From Edolisoma coerulescens (Eukaryota > Chordata > Aves > Passeriformes > Campephagidae), in contig VWZW01000996.1 of NCBI GenBank assembly GCA_013397115.1, positions 1,441,611 to 1,505,610 of the forward strand: 64,000 nt of DNA, written 5' to 3'. The notes beneath the pieces are model-generated. The model had not been told where the DNA came from. It did not search any database and saw only the letters and a program-made list of their open reading frames with translations. Shown here one piece after another: positions 14,701-27,239 of this stretch. Position numbers and translations under genes: made by a program. Numbering within the stretch: position 1 is the stretch's first letter; each line of letters opens with the position of its first letter.

Positions 14701-15289
14701 ACAGGAGGTTCAGTGCACGCTGCCTCTTCTTATTCCACACTGAGTTCCCAGGAATCCCTGTGACTGGACATTTTGTTAGCATGCTTTCCAAATGCACCGT
14801 TTTTTTCCAGAAGTGCTGTTTGCTTGCATGCTAATCTGCATCTTTTTATGTGTGAAGGTGTTGCAGCCTGAAAGCAGATATATTTACAGGTTTTGTCAGT
14901 TCCAAAGTAAATATGCCTATTAAGGATTCAGCAGCAGCAGCCACAGATTTTGAAGCTTTCACTGATTTCACTATTGTGATGGCACAATAAAGTCCATGGC
15001 TTTGGTCCAAGACGCAGTAGGCCAAATGCACAGGTGCAGCACTTTGCCCTGCACACCATACAGGGCACCAACAAGCCACACTGAGGGGCTCTGCCCACTC
15101 ACAGTGCACACGAGAATAGCTTGCTACTGACTTGTTTCACTCCTGGTTTCTAGGGCTCACGGTTTAGGGAACCATGCAGACCACTTGGTGTAGCTGATCT
15201 ATTCCCACTGAAGTGCTATGGTGCTGTGTGAACCTGCCCCTACCACGCACCTTGGTGTCCCAAGAGCTCTTCCCTCTCTTCTGCCAGAG

Positions 15290-15575
15290 GGATTACCGCA
15301 TCCTTCACACGCGGAGCATACTGGGGACAGCCCAGGAAGGAGGCAGAACAGAAGAAGGTGAATTTAAAAAAATGACCAGGAAAAACTACAGCGCTCGTTG
15401 CCAAATCCATCTACCAATACAAAAACAATGGCCACACAGTTCCCTGCACTCTGGGCAACCACATTCCATCCAGAACAAAGCCCGCTGCTGGCGCCTCCAG
15501 AACATTAATAATAGTAAGGTATGTGTTGCAGCGGGAGGGAGAACCGCGAGGGGTAGCGCACAGGAATGGATCTGC
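15290..15575. other. Local CpG-enriched stretch in the left intron
   Basis: More than ten CpG dinucleotides fall within about 290 bases (for example cacgcggag, agcgctcgttg, cccgctgctggcgcc, accgcgaggggtagcgcac), while surrounding intron sequence has few. Several overlapping open frames exist here on both strands, as expected where G+C is higher, and none resembles a known protein. It may mark an internal promoter or a former CpG-rich repeat. Confidence 0.35.
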
Positions 15576-15763
15576 TTCAGGCTGCCTGCCAAAGGCACTG
15601 GAAAACTTGACTTTCCAGAGGCCGCCCAAGGATGCTTTTCTCCTGCCTGCAGCACTCTTTGGAGGGCTTTTGCCCAAACCAGGCTGTACTGTAGCCAAAT
15701 GCACATGGGAAATATCCCTGTTCACTCTCCAGCCTCCCCAACTGGTACTGCTGCTTCCTGATG

Positions 15764-15817
15764 CAACAGTCACTGGGATCCCTCACCACCCAACAGTTAC
15801 TGGGATCCCTCACCACC
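15764..15817 (+). repeat. Two-copy 27-base tandem duplication
   Basis: The unit begins caacagtcactgggatccct and occurs at 15764-15790 and 15791-15817 with one mismatch (c/t at unit position 8). The near identity points to a recent slippage or duplication. It lies just beyond a locally CpG-richer stretch. Confidence 0.9.
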
Positions 15818-15819
15818 CT

Positions 15820-18800
15820 ACAGCTAAAAGCTTCTGGTTCCATGACATCCTGCCATGTCCATGGAGCTTTTCAGAGGTCACTAGAGTCACAGGTGAGCAT
15901 CTGAGAAAGGAATCATTCCTCCTAGTCCTGTAACCTAAGGGGAAGCAAGACTAACAATGGAGGCTGACAGAGGGACTATTCACGTTTGCCCAGGACCCAC
16001 TGCAAATGCAGGGATTAGGATGGTCTCCCAAGACACAGAGGAGAGAAGAGAAAAATTCACAGAATGTTGACACAAACACCTCACTGCCTGCCAATGGCCT
16101 CATATACCAGAGGTTTTGGAAGGAGGCAAAAGCAGTAAACCAGCATGGAGAAAGGAAGGGAGACAAGGGGAAAAAATACTGAGATACCAGTGTCCATTGC
16201 ACCATTTAGCACGGGGAGACATGTCCAAGGGAAGTATTCATGAACAATCTGCTGCCAGTTCAGGTCTTGCAGCACCCTTAGGTTTGCACACACACAACAT
16301 ATCCCTGAGATGCAATGTATCCCCCGCTTCCTACCCATCAGATGGCTGACAAACTGCAGAACAACACAAAAAAAACACTGCTGGCTTAGTCAAAAGGATT
16401 GCAGACAGATAGCTCTTAGAAACATTACTAAATATGTTGATGTTTCATAACAGTTTGATCTCACTGCTGTTTGTGTTTCTGGTTTGTGTACAGCAGGAAC
16501 AGTCAGTCAAGGTGATGCTTCTGCTGTGCAGATCTGCTGCAGCACTTCAGTTTCACAGGTGGAGCTGATCCAGGCTTCCCAGTTCCCTGCTCCCCACAGC
16601 CTCCCCTTTCTGTGGGAATGTGCTGTGGTGCACTGAGAGAGCCCACCTCCCTACAGAAGTGCGTGCAGAAAACTTGAACCTTGTCTACATGAAACCTTCA
16701 GCTTTCAAACTACTAGCAGTAAGTCCACAGGTGGAATAAGCAATTTGGCCTCCACGTATACTGAGCAGAAAGAATTTTAGATATCATCTGTTTTTCAGAG
16801 GATTAAAGCTAACATCTGTCTATCTCAAAACATCAGCCTGCTTTACAAATACAAACATGGAGTTACGGTTTTCAGGGACACGTTATCTCACACCATGGTA
16901 TATGCCAAGGGGTTAACCTAAGCCTTGGAGGTATTTTTTAAAACTGGTTTTGCTAAGCCACTGTCATCTACTAAATATAACTTTGCTTTCATAGAGAAAA
17001 AAAAAAATCCTTTAGGAGTTTCCTCTGAAAAAAAATAGCTCTTTGAGGCCATCCTGAGGGTTCCTGGAATTTTTTCATGTGTTCTAAAAATCATCCCTGT
17101 GAAGCCCTGCAGTCATGCCTCCCCATCAGTGATGTCCAAAGAATGCAGAGCTTGTATGGCTCCTGCTCCAGCTGCCCCCAGTCCTACAGTCTGAAGTGGT
17201 CCTTCCCAACCAGAATTAACTCTCTGCCCAAATAATTTCCATGTGACTTCGCAAGCTACTTCTTGTAGAGAAAAGCTTAACTAAATTATCACCTCATTCC
17301 AAACTAGTTCCTGTACAAATAAGAAGTCCCGTGAGCATAACATCAAGATTTATTGAAATGCTTACTTTCTTGCAACTGTTGATGGAGTGCACACTACTTT
17401 AGAGCAGCTAATACAATTTTGTCCCTGTTCCTCACAAAGGACCAACTACAGTTTCTCCCCAAGAGGGAGCGCATCTCTGCACTTATACAGCCTATATTCT
17501 TCCAGGACTCTTTATTACCATTTTCCCCACAGCTGAGCTGTTCTGCACAGATTTTCGGCTCAGTATGAGGGGTTGGGGAGGGGGGCATTAATTATAGAGC
17601 AAGATGGAGCAGGGCCAGGCAGCCCCTCTGGTGCACTGTCTCCTCCACGCACAGCCTTCTTCCTGCTGCTTTGCAGCTACAAGGATCACCTGTTGGTCTT
17701 GGCACTCACCCAAGCTGGGGCCTAGCGGAAATGACAGAATCAGCTAGAAATGAGAGCCAACTCCTATTCCAGCAACCCAAATGAGGAAAATACAAAAACA
17801 GATGATGGCAACGTGATCTAGCTGCCGCACGTGAGAGCCAAGAGGGGGTGGGGTAGAGGGAATAGATAAAAAAGGGGTGAATGTTGGACAAAAACCCCAA
17901 AACAAAAACCTCAGAAAACCTCCAAAACCACTAAAAAGGAAGCTTTTTTCCTGCTGTTGTTCTCTTTTCATATTCAGCACAGCAAAAACATTAGGAGAGT
18001 TTTTTTCCATCTGAACACCTGCCAATGGGGAAAACTAACAATCTTGTTCCTGCTCCTGCTGGAGATGTCAGCTGTTTCCATCTCCCATACAAGAGATGCC
18101 AAAGGGATATTCAGGTACACAGCAGAAACAACCTACCTTTTTCAGGCCAGCTCCTCTCTGTACTGCGTGGCAATACACAAGATGTTCCAAGAACTGTGTC
18201 AGGAATTCCCTTCTTCCACAACAGTGCTCAGCAAGACCTTTTACTTTATGTTTGGGTGAGTTGCAATATTGTGTAGCAGAAAGATTAAACACCACTTGCC
18301 TCTCATTTTGGTCTTCTGGGCAGAAAAAGCAGAGAAGTAATCCAACAGAAAAGGTAACCATCACTAACTATTTAAAAGAGACGAATGCTGTCTTTTAAAT
18401 GATAAAAATACAAGCTAATTGCACACTGCATTTCCATATGTAACTAGTTTCATACACGCGCTTGGAATCCATATTTACTCAAAGCAGTAAACATCCTAAC
18501 ATCCAAAATCTCTCATCAAATTTCTCTGAACCCTTGAACTGAGTGACACCACAAATATATACTCTCTTCAATACCTTAAGAGGCTTTAAATGAACTTTTA
18601 ACATTTTTTTTACCCAATCATTTTTAGAAACTGTAACAATAAAAGCAGGAAAAACCTAATTCTTAAAAGGAAGTTTTTTCCTCTCCAAGAGCAATGGAAT
18701 GGGTCCCCAGAGCTTCCTTCTTCCTGAGAAAACACTCCATGAATAATCAATGTAAAGTCCAATTCCTCAACAAGTACCGAGCCTTCAAACACACCCAGCA

Positions 18801-19890
18801 TTCAGCAGTCTCCCTGACTCTGGCCTTTAAACTGTAACACTCTTTGCCTTTCTGTCCCTACTTTCCCAAGCATTCTTTATTCTGTTCTTTCTAGCAACTA
18901 GGTAGGTGCGCAGAAGCAAAATTCGAGCAGTGGGAGCAAGCTGGGGCTAATTTGCACCTTATGAATTATTCAGGCCCTCCTGATTCCTGCACCTGCACTG
19001 AGGCAGGAAGCTTGCGAGGAACAGTCATTACTCTTCTCTTGGGTTTGCACAAGCTTGGTTACTGCTCAGACACTTTGTTCTGTAACCAAGGGCTTCAGGT
19101 CTTGTATTAAGCAATAGAAATAGGAGAAAAAAAAATAACCGCACATTGTCAAAGACCCCTCCCCCCCTCCTGCCTCAAACCCAGGATAATCATTCAACCC
19201 TGTTCTGAGACAAATGAATTGTAGGGTGTATCAGACTGATGCTGAATTTATCTTACATATGCTAATCCAGATCAGAGCATCAGGAGAGAAAGAGCGAATG
19301 AGTGCTTGAGCTGGTCTTGCCAGACATTTACTCAGCTGCATTAAATTGCACATTTAAACTTCTCCCTAGCTCAGTAGGGAGTATTTCACCTGCATCAAGT
19401 ATTTCACAAGCTAACCTGATCATTAAGGCATCCTTCTCCACAGATATACCACAAATAAATTTTCTACCGGGCATTCTGGCTGACATAAGGGGTGCTAACA
19501 GTTTAATACTATTGGAAAAGCCTATATTGAGCTTGCAACAGAGTGGATTTAACAAGCAAATAGGTCTTTTTCACTTCCATCTACTATTATCTTGGTAAAC
19601 AGAATGTGACACCTAACTGCAATTCTGGATACAACCCATGAATCTAGACAGCCATTAGGAACATTTGCAGAGAGCAGATACAAACCAATTAGCACTATGA
19701 ACATTTTAAGATAATGATATGGTTTTGAGCTAATATGCTAAGGCAAACAGATCTAAAAGTATTATGCAAATTCAAAGCAGCAAACACCATCTTTACTGTA
19801 TCTCATGTCCGCAGTTGCACTGAGTATCTTTAGGTCTTGTGCTTTATTAACATTGCTGTTACCAACAAGTTCTGCAGTTAAAAGATCATC
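15820..19890. other. KLF12 left intron, unassigned sequence
   Basis: Unique intron of mixed composition, slightly richer in G+C up to about 17800. Overlapping short open frames around 16000-16350 and 17950-18400 occur on both strands without protein-like conservation that I recognise. No repeat was named. Confidence 0.55.
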
Positions 19891-19893
19891 TCA

Positions 19894-20340
19894 TTAATCC
19901 CAAGCAGCTAAGCATCATGCTTTGATTGATTCAGTAAAACAGATCTGTGGTAACTGATAATGAAACCTCTTTAATCCCCTCTTCCAAAAAACCCCAAGTC
20001 AAACACGAGTGTTAAGCATTCAGAAAGGTACAGTCAATCCTTATCAAATCTTTGCTTTTCTTCTTTCTATGCCTAAAGAAGTTAATGCATTTTCCTATCG
20101 ATGTAGGATGCGTGATCGGTCCGGTGCTTCTCTTATCGCATTCCTAGCCAATAATAGGTACTCTGGCTTTTTTTTTTTAAGGTATTTTAATCGAGCATGT
20201 AAACAAGTTTTATTCTTTGATGCTCTTTCATTCAGCATCATTAATCCCCAGCATGAAATCAATAGACTTAAAACACTTAATCACGTCAAAACGCAACATA
20301 CAAATCCACAAATGACTTCAGTTCATCACACACACTGAAT
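19894..20340. promoter_or_regulatory. Candidate intronic enhancer with three TTAATCCC sites
   Basis: The octamer TTAATCCC occurs at 19894-19901, 19971-19978 and 20241-20248, all on the plus strand. It contains TAATCC, the consensus of K50 homeodomains such as OTX and PITX. Between them lie a CCAAT motif (gccaataat, near 20147) and an unusual CpG density for this intron (atcgat, gcgtgatcggtccggtg, ttatcgca). Such clusters are typical of conserved developmental enhancers, but conservation cannot be seen from one sequence. Confidence 0.35.
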
Positions 20341-23300
20341 AGCTTGCAAATTGGAAACTATGCCTTCTTTTTGCCTTGGGAATCAGCAACCCCTAAGCTA
20401 GTCTTCCATTGAAGTAAACAGATCCTTTCTCCAAGAATATGCCATTAGGAAAAAAAAGAAAGTTGATAAACAAAACATGGGATTTTCTGTTTGCTCTGTC
20501 ATCTTTTTTCATCCCTTTCAGTCTCACTGGCCTTATGAGAAACACTTGTTTTACTGCAATCTCTTGACAGTATGCAGGTTTAAAAAAAGTTTAAAAACAA
20601 TTACAGTAACTGGGTTACAGAATGTACTGGAAGTGCAAGAGAAGGGAAAAACATCATTGGGGTTGCTTATTTTCCCTTTTTAACAGCACACATTGTTTCT
20701 CTGCTTGAATAGAATGCATAAGGGATAACAATCATAGGTGCTAAAAAAAAAAAAAAAGGAAAAAAGAGAATTAGCTCAACCTTATATATGAATATGATTT
20801 CCAAAGCCCCTAGGACACAGAAAGTGACAAAAATCTCTCTGACGGGGCTAAAGTTGTGGCTGAGATGAAAAAACTAAGAACAATCAGACCCATCCTTTGA
20901 TTGGCAAAAGGGCAGAAACAGGTAAACAGAGAAAAGGAATAGTCTAGGTAATGGAATAGCATCTTTATTTCTACTACCTAAAAAGCGCTGAAAGCTTGGT
21001 AATTTGAAAGAAGAAAATACAGTCTGGAAAGTGCTGAAGTGTGGAAACGAGCATGCTGAAACCCTGATTTGGGAGGAAGACACCCAAAAGCCTGCCTAGG
21101 TCCATGACCCCATTCCCACCAACTGTCTCACGAACAGTCCTAACCAGCCTCCCCACAAACCCATGAGATCAGGTCCTTCACTGTTAAGCTGGAGCTTCAT
21201 GGAGGAATTCAAGTGCTTTTCCTCAGAGGACAGATCAACCTGCAAAGCTTAACCTTAACATACAGGAAGAAGTTTCTGTTCACAGTGAAGCACAAGTGCT
21301 ACTTGCTCAAGCATTAAAAAAGTTTTATGAGAGTGTAACAGAGATACCAGTGCCTCTAATGTAACACAACATAGTCCCACTCTAGCTGAGAGAGGGAATG
21401 AAAATTTCAGAGTAGGTATGACTAATCTGAACTTTATAGTAAGTATGCAGAGTGTAAGTGACCTCCTGATTTCGCAGGTTTTCCCACTGAAAGTAATGTT
21501 TATGCACTGAGCTGCATGAAGGAAAATATGTAGATTAGGGAATTGCTTCAAATACTTTGGCTATCCTAGATGCATTAATTTTTCATTACCTCATTTACAA
21601 AAAAAAAACCAAAACCACAACAAACTAACAAAAAAAGCCCAGTAAGAAACCTGAGGTAAAACTAAAATGTGAAATGAGGACATTCCAAATCAGGCAAAGA
21701 GAAGATCAAGCATTTTCTGCTGGCAGTGCTCTTAATTATTACCAGTAACTTCCTATTTATTATCATCATCATTATTCTTTATCCTGTTCTTTAAAAATGA
21801 TCCAGATTACCTCTACAAATGTGTGGGGGTTTTTTCTGCTTGACAGATGCTAGATTCACTTTTGGCTGAAAGTAGTCAAAGTTTAGACATAAGAAATATA
21901 TCTTTTAAAGCCTGTGCTCTGTAGTTAACAATTTGGTCCTGGAGATGAATTGCAAGCACAGACTTGGGCCTTATCATTCTTACTAACTAATGGGAATGCT
22001 AACAAGTAAAGCAGTGTACTCTGCACTGCAATGCTTATTTTCTTTTTGAACTGGTGGCAAATGACTGCTTCAAATTAGTCTTACAAGTGACAGGACTACA
22101 ACAGAACACTGCAAACATTCATCTTTGAATAGTGGAGAGTCAAAGCGAACTAAGGTGAAAATGGTGTCCGGCAGAGTAATTCAGATCAGGAAAGCCATCC
22201 AACTCCAAAGCAGTTTGACCTGAACACAGCCCCAGAGGCAGCGCCACAGCTGCCATCTAGACAGTAGCCAAGAAGTTAGCAGAGGTGCAAGCCAAGAAGC
22301 CAGACATGAACCCACGTGCCAATGCAGGAAAGCTGTATTCCAGAATTTGGCATCTGGGTCCTCCAGCTGCCAAACATCTCCCATCTGGCTGAGCCTGTGG
22401 ACAAGGTGTTAAAAAGAAGATCGGGGATGATTATACAACAGCAAAAGCAGTACCCTTTGCAAAACATCAAAGATGAAGATGCGCATTGTGCCCCTTACAC
22501 GTGGAACTCACACACATTATCATTTTGTCCCCAGTGGATCAGAGGAGGCAGTATGGACAAAACGCTTCACATTTTAGAGGAAATTAACAGTTAGATATGC
22601 ATGAACTGAAGCAACAGTCCCAGCCTCTGGCCATCCACAAAGGTCAGCAGATGCAGATTCGTGTGGAATTGGTTTTGGGTAAAACTTACAACTTTTAATA
22701 GATTTCATGAACCCAGTAAAAAAAAAAATAGGAAAAAAAAACCCCCTACAAAAAATGTTTCTTCACGACTTTGTGATCAACTCTGTTCCTGCAATCATTA
22801 CAAAGAAATTGAAGTATCAAAGAATGCTTCTGTACTTTTGTAACTGGAATACCATAATTTTGAGTGTAATTTTATGGAAGGATAACTTTCTTGCAATTTA
22901 GTGGAAAAAGGTAAGTTTAGTAATACAAAGTCGAAAAAAACCCAGACTTGGGTAGGCATGAAATTTAATTCAAATGAAATATATCCACTCATATAGCTGC
23001 ATTTAATTGAAGCAGAATTCACTTCTGACGAGCCGTTACTGTTCCTAAACTCCAACAGTGCCATACCCCAAGAAGCAGGACCAGCAGTGAGGAAGACGCC
23101 CAGCAGTGTCAGCAGTTTTAAGTGCACCATAAGAATTCATACTTTCAAATAATGCACTGCCTTTAATGTTAATCTCATTGATCTCATTCTGACCTTTCAA
23201 TCTACAGGCAGGTCCACATGGCCCAAATGAGGTTTGACAGATGTGACTTCTTGATCGATTTGGTCCTTTATTTTAAAAAGCCATAAAAACCCTACAGCTC

Positions 23301-26300
23301 TCTCCCACATTTGTTTTTATTAGAACCTATTTGCCTTGCCAAATATTACATTTCAGACTCATCTCACTCCAGACAGAGCACACTAACTTTCAGCAGTTTA
23401 GAACTGCTGTATGAGATGACTTATGCCATCTTCATCTACATCTAACCATGCATGTTTTTCAGAGGGCCTCATTAGTAGGATCTCACATTCATTACTATGG
23501 TGTGTGTAAACTCTCCAAGTGAATGCATGAGTGATTTTTTAAGCAAAATATTGACAACATTAAAAAAGAGCAAAAAATGAACAACATAAGCCTCCTTCTT
23601 GAAAATGCTTCCTGCAGAATAGAAGCCAATACACAGATATTATGGTTAATTTAATGCAGGCTAAAGAAGCCTGCATTAAAAATTGTATCTGAAATATGCA
23701 CATATTTTAGAAACACAACATTTTGAGAGACTAGTAGGCTCTTCAGAATAATTTCTGAGGTTGCACTGATAATTCAATCAGAACAAAGAAAATTCTAAGG
23801 ATTTAAAAAATAAATGTATAATTTCAATTTCATAGCCAAGGAAACCTTAAAAACTCTCTATTAGCTCTAACAGAGAAATTGCTCCTGCTGCTACTTTGAA
23901 AATGTTTGAGTAATAAGATCCTGCAAATTTTTAATATAAATATACCAGTTGCAGTGTAATGAACTGCAAATTGGAGACAGGAGTAGAGTTGAGGAATGAC
24001 TTCTGTATTTGACTACTCATTAACAATTTGAAAGTGTAATTGCTCTTAAAACATGCCTTCTTCCTAATTTTATTATGAAGCTTAGCTGTACTTATAAATG
24101 TGAAGAATTTGATTTATTCTGCAATTTATTTGCTTATATTGGATGTGTGAAGTTGTTTTTTCTTCTGTACTCCACAGACGGAGGGCACACAGGTCACTAC
24201 GAGTAGATAAAGCAGCAAGTTGATGGGTTTACACCTGTCCCACGATAAACACAACTCCAAAGGAATCTTCTGAGAGGCTCACAAAACAAACAAAAGAAGG
24301 GAGGAGGACAGGCAAGCACACCGAGAGTGGACATTTCACTGCACACCACTTTAAAATCCACTAAGGCAACAGCAATGAATCCCACTAAAACAGGAACCCT
24401 ACCAGCTTTGCTACATCCTTCTGTCATTTGACATCACTTCTACCTGGGCAAGTGGGGTGAATCCGAGGGCCCTTATGGCATCACAACACTTGCTGAAGAC
24501 TCCCAGTCACCCCCACACTGGATTTGGATATAAACCCTGCACCCGAAAGCAGGGCATCTACCAGGCACATTACACAGTAAGGTTTTCAAATTTTGCCCTC
24601 CTTGAAATTAAAAGCAAGGAGATGTTTGCAAAGAGCTCTTCCTACATTTGCAGCTTTGCTTCATGGCAACTGGCAATGACCCATTATAACATGAGCTACA
24701 TTGATCCACATTAACTTCATTACTCAATTTCAGTAGACTATTTTGAACATTTTAAACTATATTATTAAACATCAGACAAGGTATCTTCTATTCTGATATT
24801 TTAAACATCACGATTTGTAAAAAAAAAAATAAAAATTGCAGCTTTCCCACCACCCTTTGAGCCCCAAAATAAAAAAAGCAATTGCAATACTCAACTTTAG
24901 ATCTTGCCTAGCCCCACATATCCCCTAGTCGTGACATAAAGAGGGAAAGAAACCTGAAAAGCACTGCTACTGGACTTAATCAATAAAACAGAACATTATA
25001 TAATACACAATAAAATGCTTCATACCTGGAGTTGAAAAAACGAAAAGGGTTAACAGCTGACCTGGCACAGCCCCACATGCTCTCTCTGGAAATTGAACAC
25101 AGACAATTAGGAATTTTTAGTTACCCCAAATAATCTAAGGGGACTTAGACAAGCTTGAGGAACACTTACTGCAAAGTAAGTAAGGCACATAGCCTCAGTG
25201 TGGAAGGCACTTCAGGATTTTCCCACTCACTCAAAACTCTTCTCAAACTGAATTTGCTCTGTAGATGTCCCAGCTAATGGTAAGTAAGTCATTAAGAGCT
25301 CTGCAATTAATTTTCATGGGAGCAAAGTCAAAGCTTAAGGGCCCACATGTCACTCAGTGGTAATTCTGGATCATGATGGATCATATTTTCATATTAAAAA
25401 ATAATCAGCGACAAAGAGGTAAACTAATGAGAATCTACAGCAGGCAGACATTGAATAAAGAGGAAATAGTGTCTGGAGTGAATGTCTGCTCCCAGAATTC
25501 TGCTGTATAAGTAACATTATTCCCAACACAACACTGAAAAACTTAGGCTTTAACATTTTTACTTAGAATTGGGACTTCAGGGAAAATAGACAATCTCCTA
25601 AAATATTATTTTGAATAATGAACAACACAAATATACAGTGCCATAGCTGTATAAACTCCTGTGCTAGTTGAGATTTGGACTACGTGAAATGTTCCTTTTC
25701 ACTGACAAATTCTGATCTACTGCATGTGCTCAAACAAGAAGCACCATACAGATGGTTTTTGGAAAAAGTTCCACCAAGTTAGGGGAAAAAAAAAGAAAAA
25801 CCTGTAGAAAGCCAAGAACATGAATAATCCCCTTTTGTCCTTCTCCCTGTGGTTGAGACCTCAAATGCACTGTGAAAGCAGTCTGAGGCCAATGCCAAAG
25901 AAACTAGCAAAAAATATTAGAATAACAATACAAATCATAAAAAAGCTCTAGCACACTAGCAGTTGAATGCATTTGCACTGAAAATGTTTTGGATCTTTTA
26001 TAATGCTCAACTAAAATGGCCAGGTTGGCAAAGTAATTGTTGAAAGTGAAAAGGAAATTCTCAGAACAACTTTGCTCGATTTATGTAATTGCATTTTCCA
26101 TTGCCCCTTGGAAACCTACAAATAATCTATTTTCTCTCAAAATTTTGCTCTGCATACTTTGAACCTGTCACATTTCCTTGCTTCAAGTGTGCAGTAAATA
26201 TTGGCTTTCTTTCCTGTTTTTGCCATTTGTTAGATGCTAAATTTCCGATAATGACAGAAATTGTTATGCAGATGACAAAATGATGTAAAGAATTTCTGAA

Positions 26301-27095
26301 GTCTAGGCTATTAGCTCTATCACTGCGTGACACTGTTTAGGTTTTTTGCACACTCTTTTTTCACTCTCTGTGTAGAGTCTTTTTCTTCTCAGAAATATGT
26401 ATCAGGTACTTGTCCCACAGTGTCAAATAGGTACAGATTTTATTTTACAACTGTGTCAGTACCTAATCAAAGGGCATTGGGACAAAATCTCTCCTGTCTC
26501 ATCAGCCCTCAACTGAAAGCAATATGCACTGGAAAAATGGTTACTGGAAACCATTAACACCTATGGTTCTCTTCCATGTCAATTAATTTGCAATCATCTC
26601 TGTGTCTTATTGGAAAATCATTTATTCCCACAAGTGATATAAACAGCAATACATTACCCAGAAGTCAGAATTCTAAATTTTGTACCTTCCTTTTCACAAA
26701 GTTCCCTTTTGAACAATTACGCAGTAGGGCAGACCAAAATACAGTTGCTGAGGTTAAGTATTTGCATGCTGAATTTTTTACAGTGGGAAATTTAGCAGAC
26801 AACTAAAACTCTGTTTAGAACCTACAGTATCCAGGCACTGAAGCAAAAGACACCCAGGCATCATCCAACCAACCTAACTGACACCTAAAACTTACTATGC
26901 TACTCTCTGTTTGGCGTGAAAGCCAAGAGGCTGTGGCCTCCCACCCAGCCTCTTCTCCAACCCAGAAACCATGGAGAGAAATACCTAACCCTTGCCTCTG
27001 GAGCTTGAAGCTTATCTGTGCTAGGAAAATGGCTAAAATACACCTCAGACCATGTAATCGGCATAAGAGATCTGTAACAGCCACTTTCCAATCCA
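20341..27095. other. KLF12 left intron, unassigned sequence
   Basis: Apart from the hairpin at 23650-23680 and a 15-base A-run near 20743, this stretch has no feature I can name. Segments near 23880-24130 are AT-rich with scattered ATTA cores. No coding exon was seen. Confidence 0.55.
23650..23680. repeat. Perfect 13-base inverted repeat with 5-base loop
   Basis: The left arm tttaatgcaggct (23650-23662) and right arm agcctgcattaaa (23668-23680) are exact reverse complements separated by aaaga. Pairing does not extend beyond 13 bases on either side. In RNA it would form a compact hairpin on either strand, too short for a canonical microRNA precursor. Confidence 0.9.
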
Positions 27096-27099
27096 AAAT

Positions 27100-27235
27100 A
27101 CAAGTGCAGAAAAAAGAAGAGGAAAAAGACCACTCCTGGGTATCTTTTGCATACAAATGTAGGTATCTGGCTTCCTGAGTTAGTGCTCTAACCACTAGGC
27201 TTTTATGCCATAGGTGGGCGGCTGCACGACTGCTG
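27100..27235 (-). repeat. Possible tRNA-like head of an ancient repeat
   Basis: On the minus strand, agcctagtggttagagcact occurs (27185-27204), which matches the A-box-like head found in several amniote repeats and resembles a tRNA D-arm. The rest of the segment does not fold or read as a functional tRNA, and I cannot assign a family. Confidence 0.3.
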
Positions 27236-27239
27236 CTGC

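Noticed and set aside
15213..15761. Plus-strand open frame of 182 codons
   Set aside because: Frames on the other strand overlap it with similar length, the local CpG/G+C enrichment makes stops rarer, and the translation shows no domain or low-ambiguity similarity to any family I know.
27150..27210. tRNA-like sequence on the minus strand
   Set aside because: Only an A-box-like head is visible; no acceptor stem, anticodon loop or B box can be paired, so it is not a tRNA gene.
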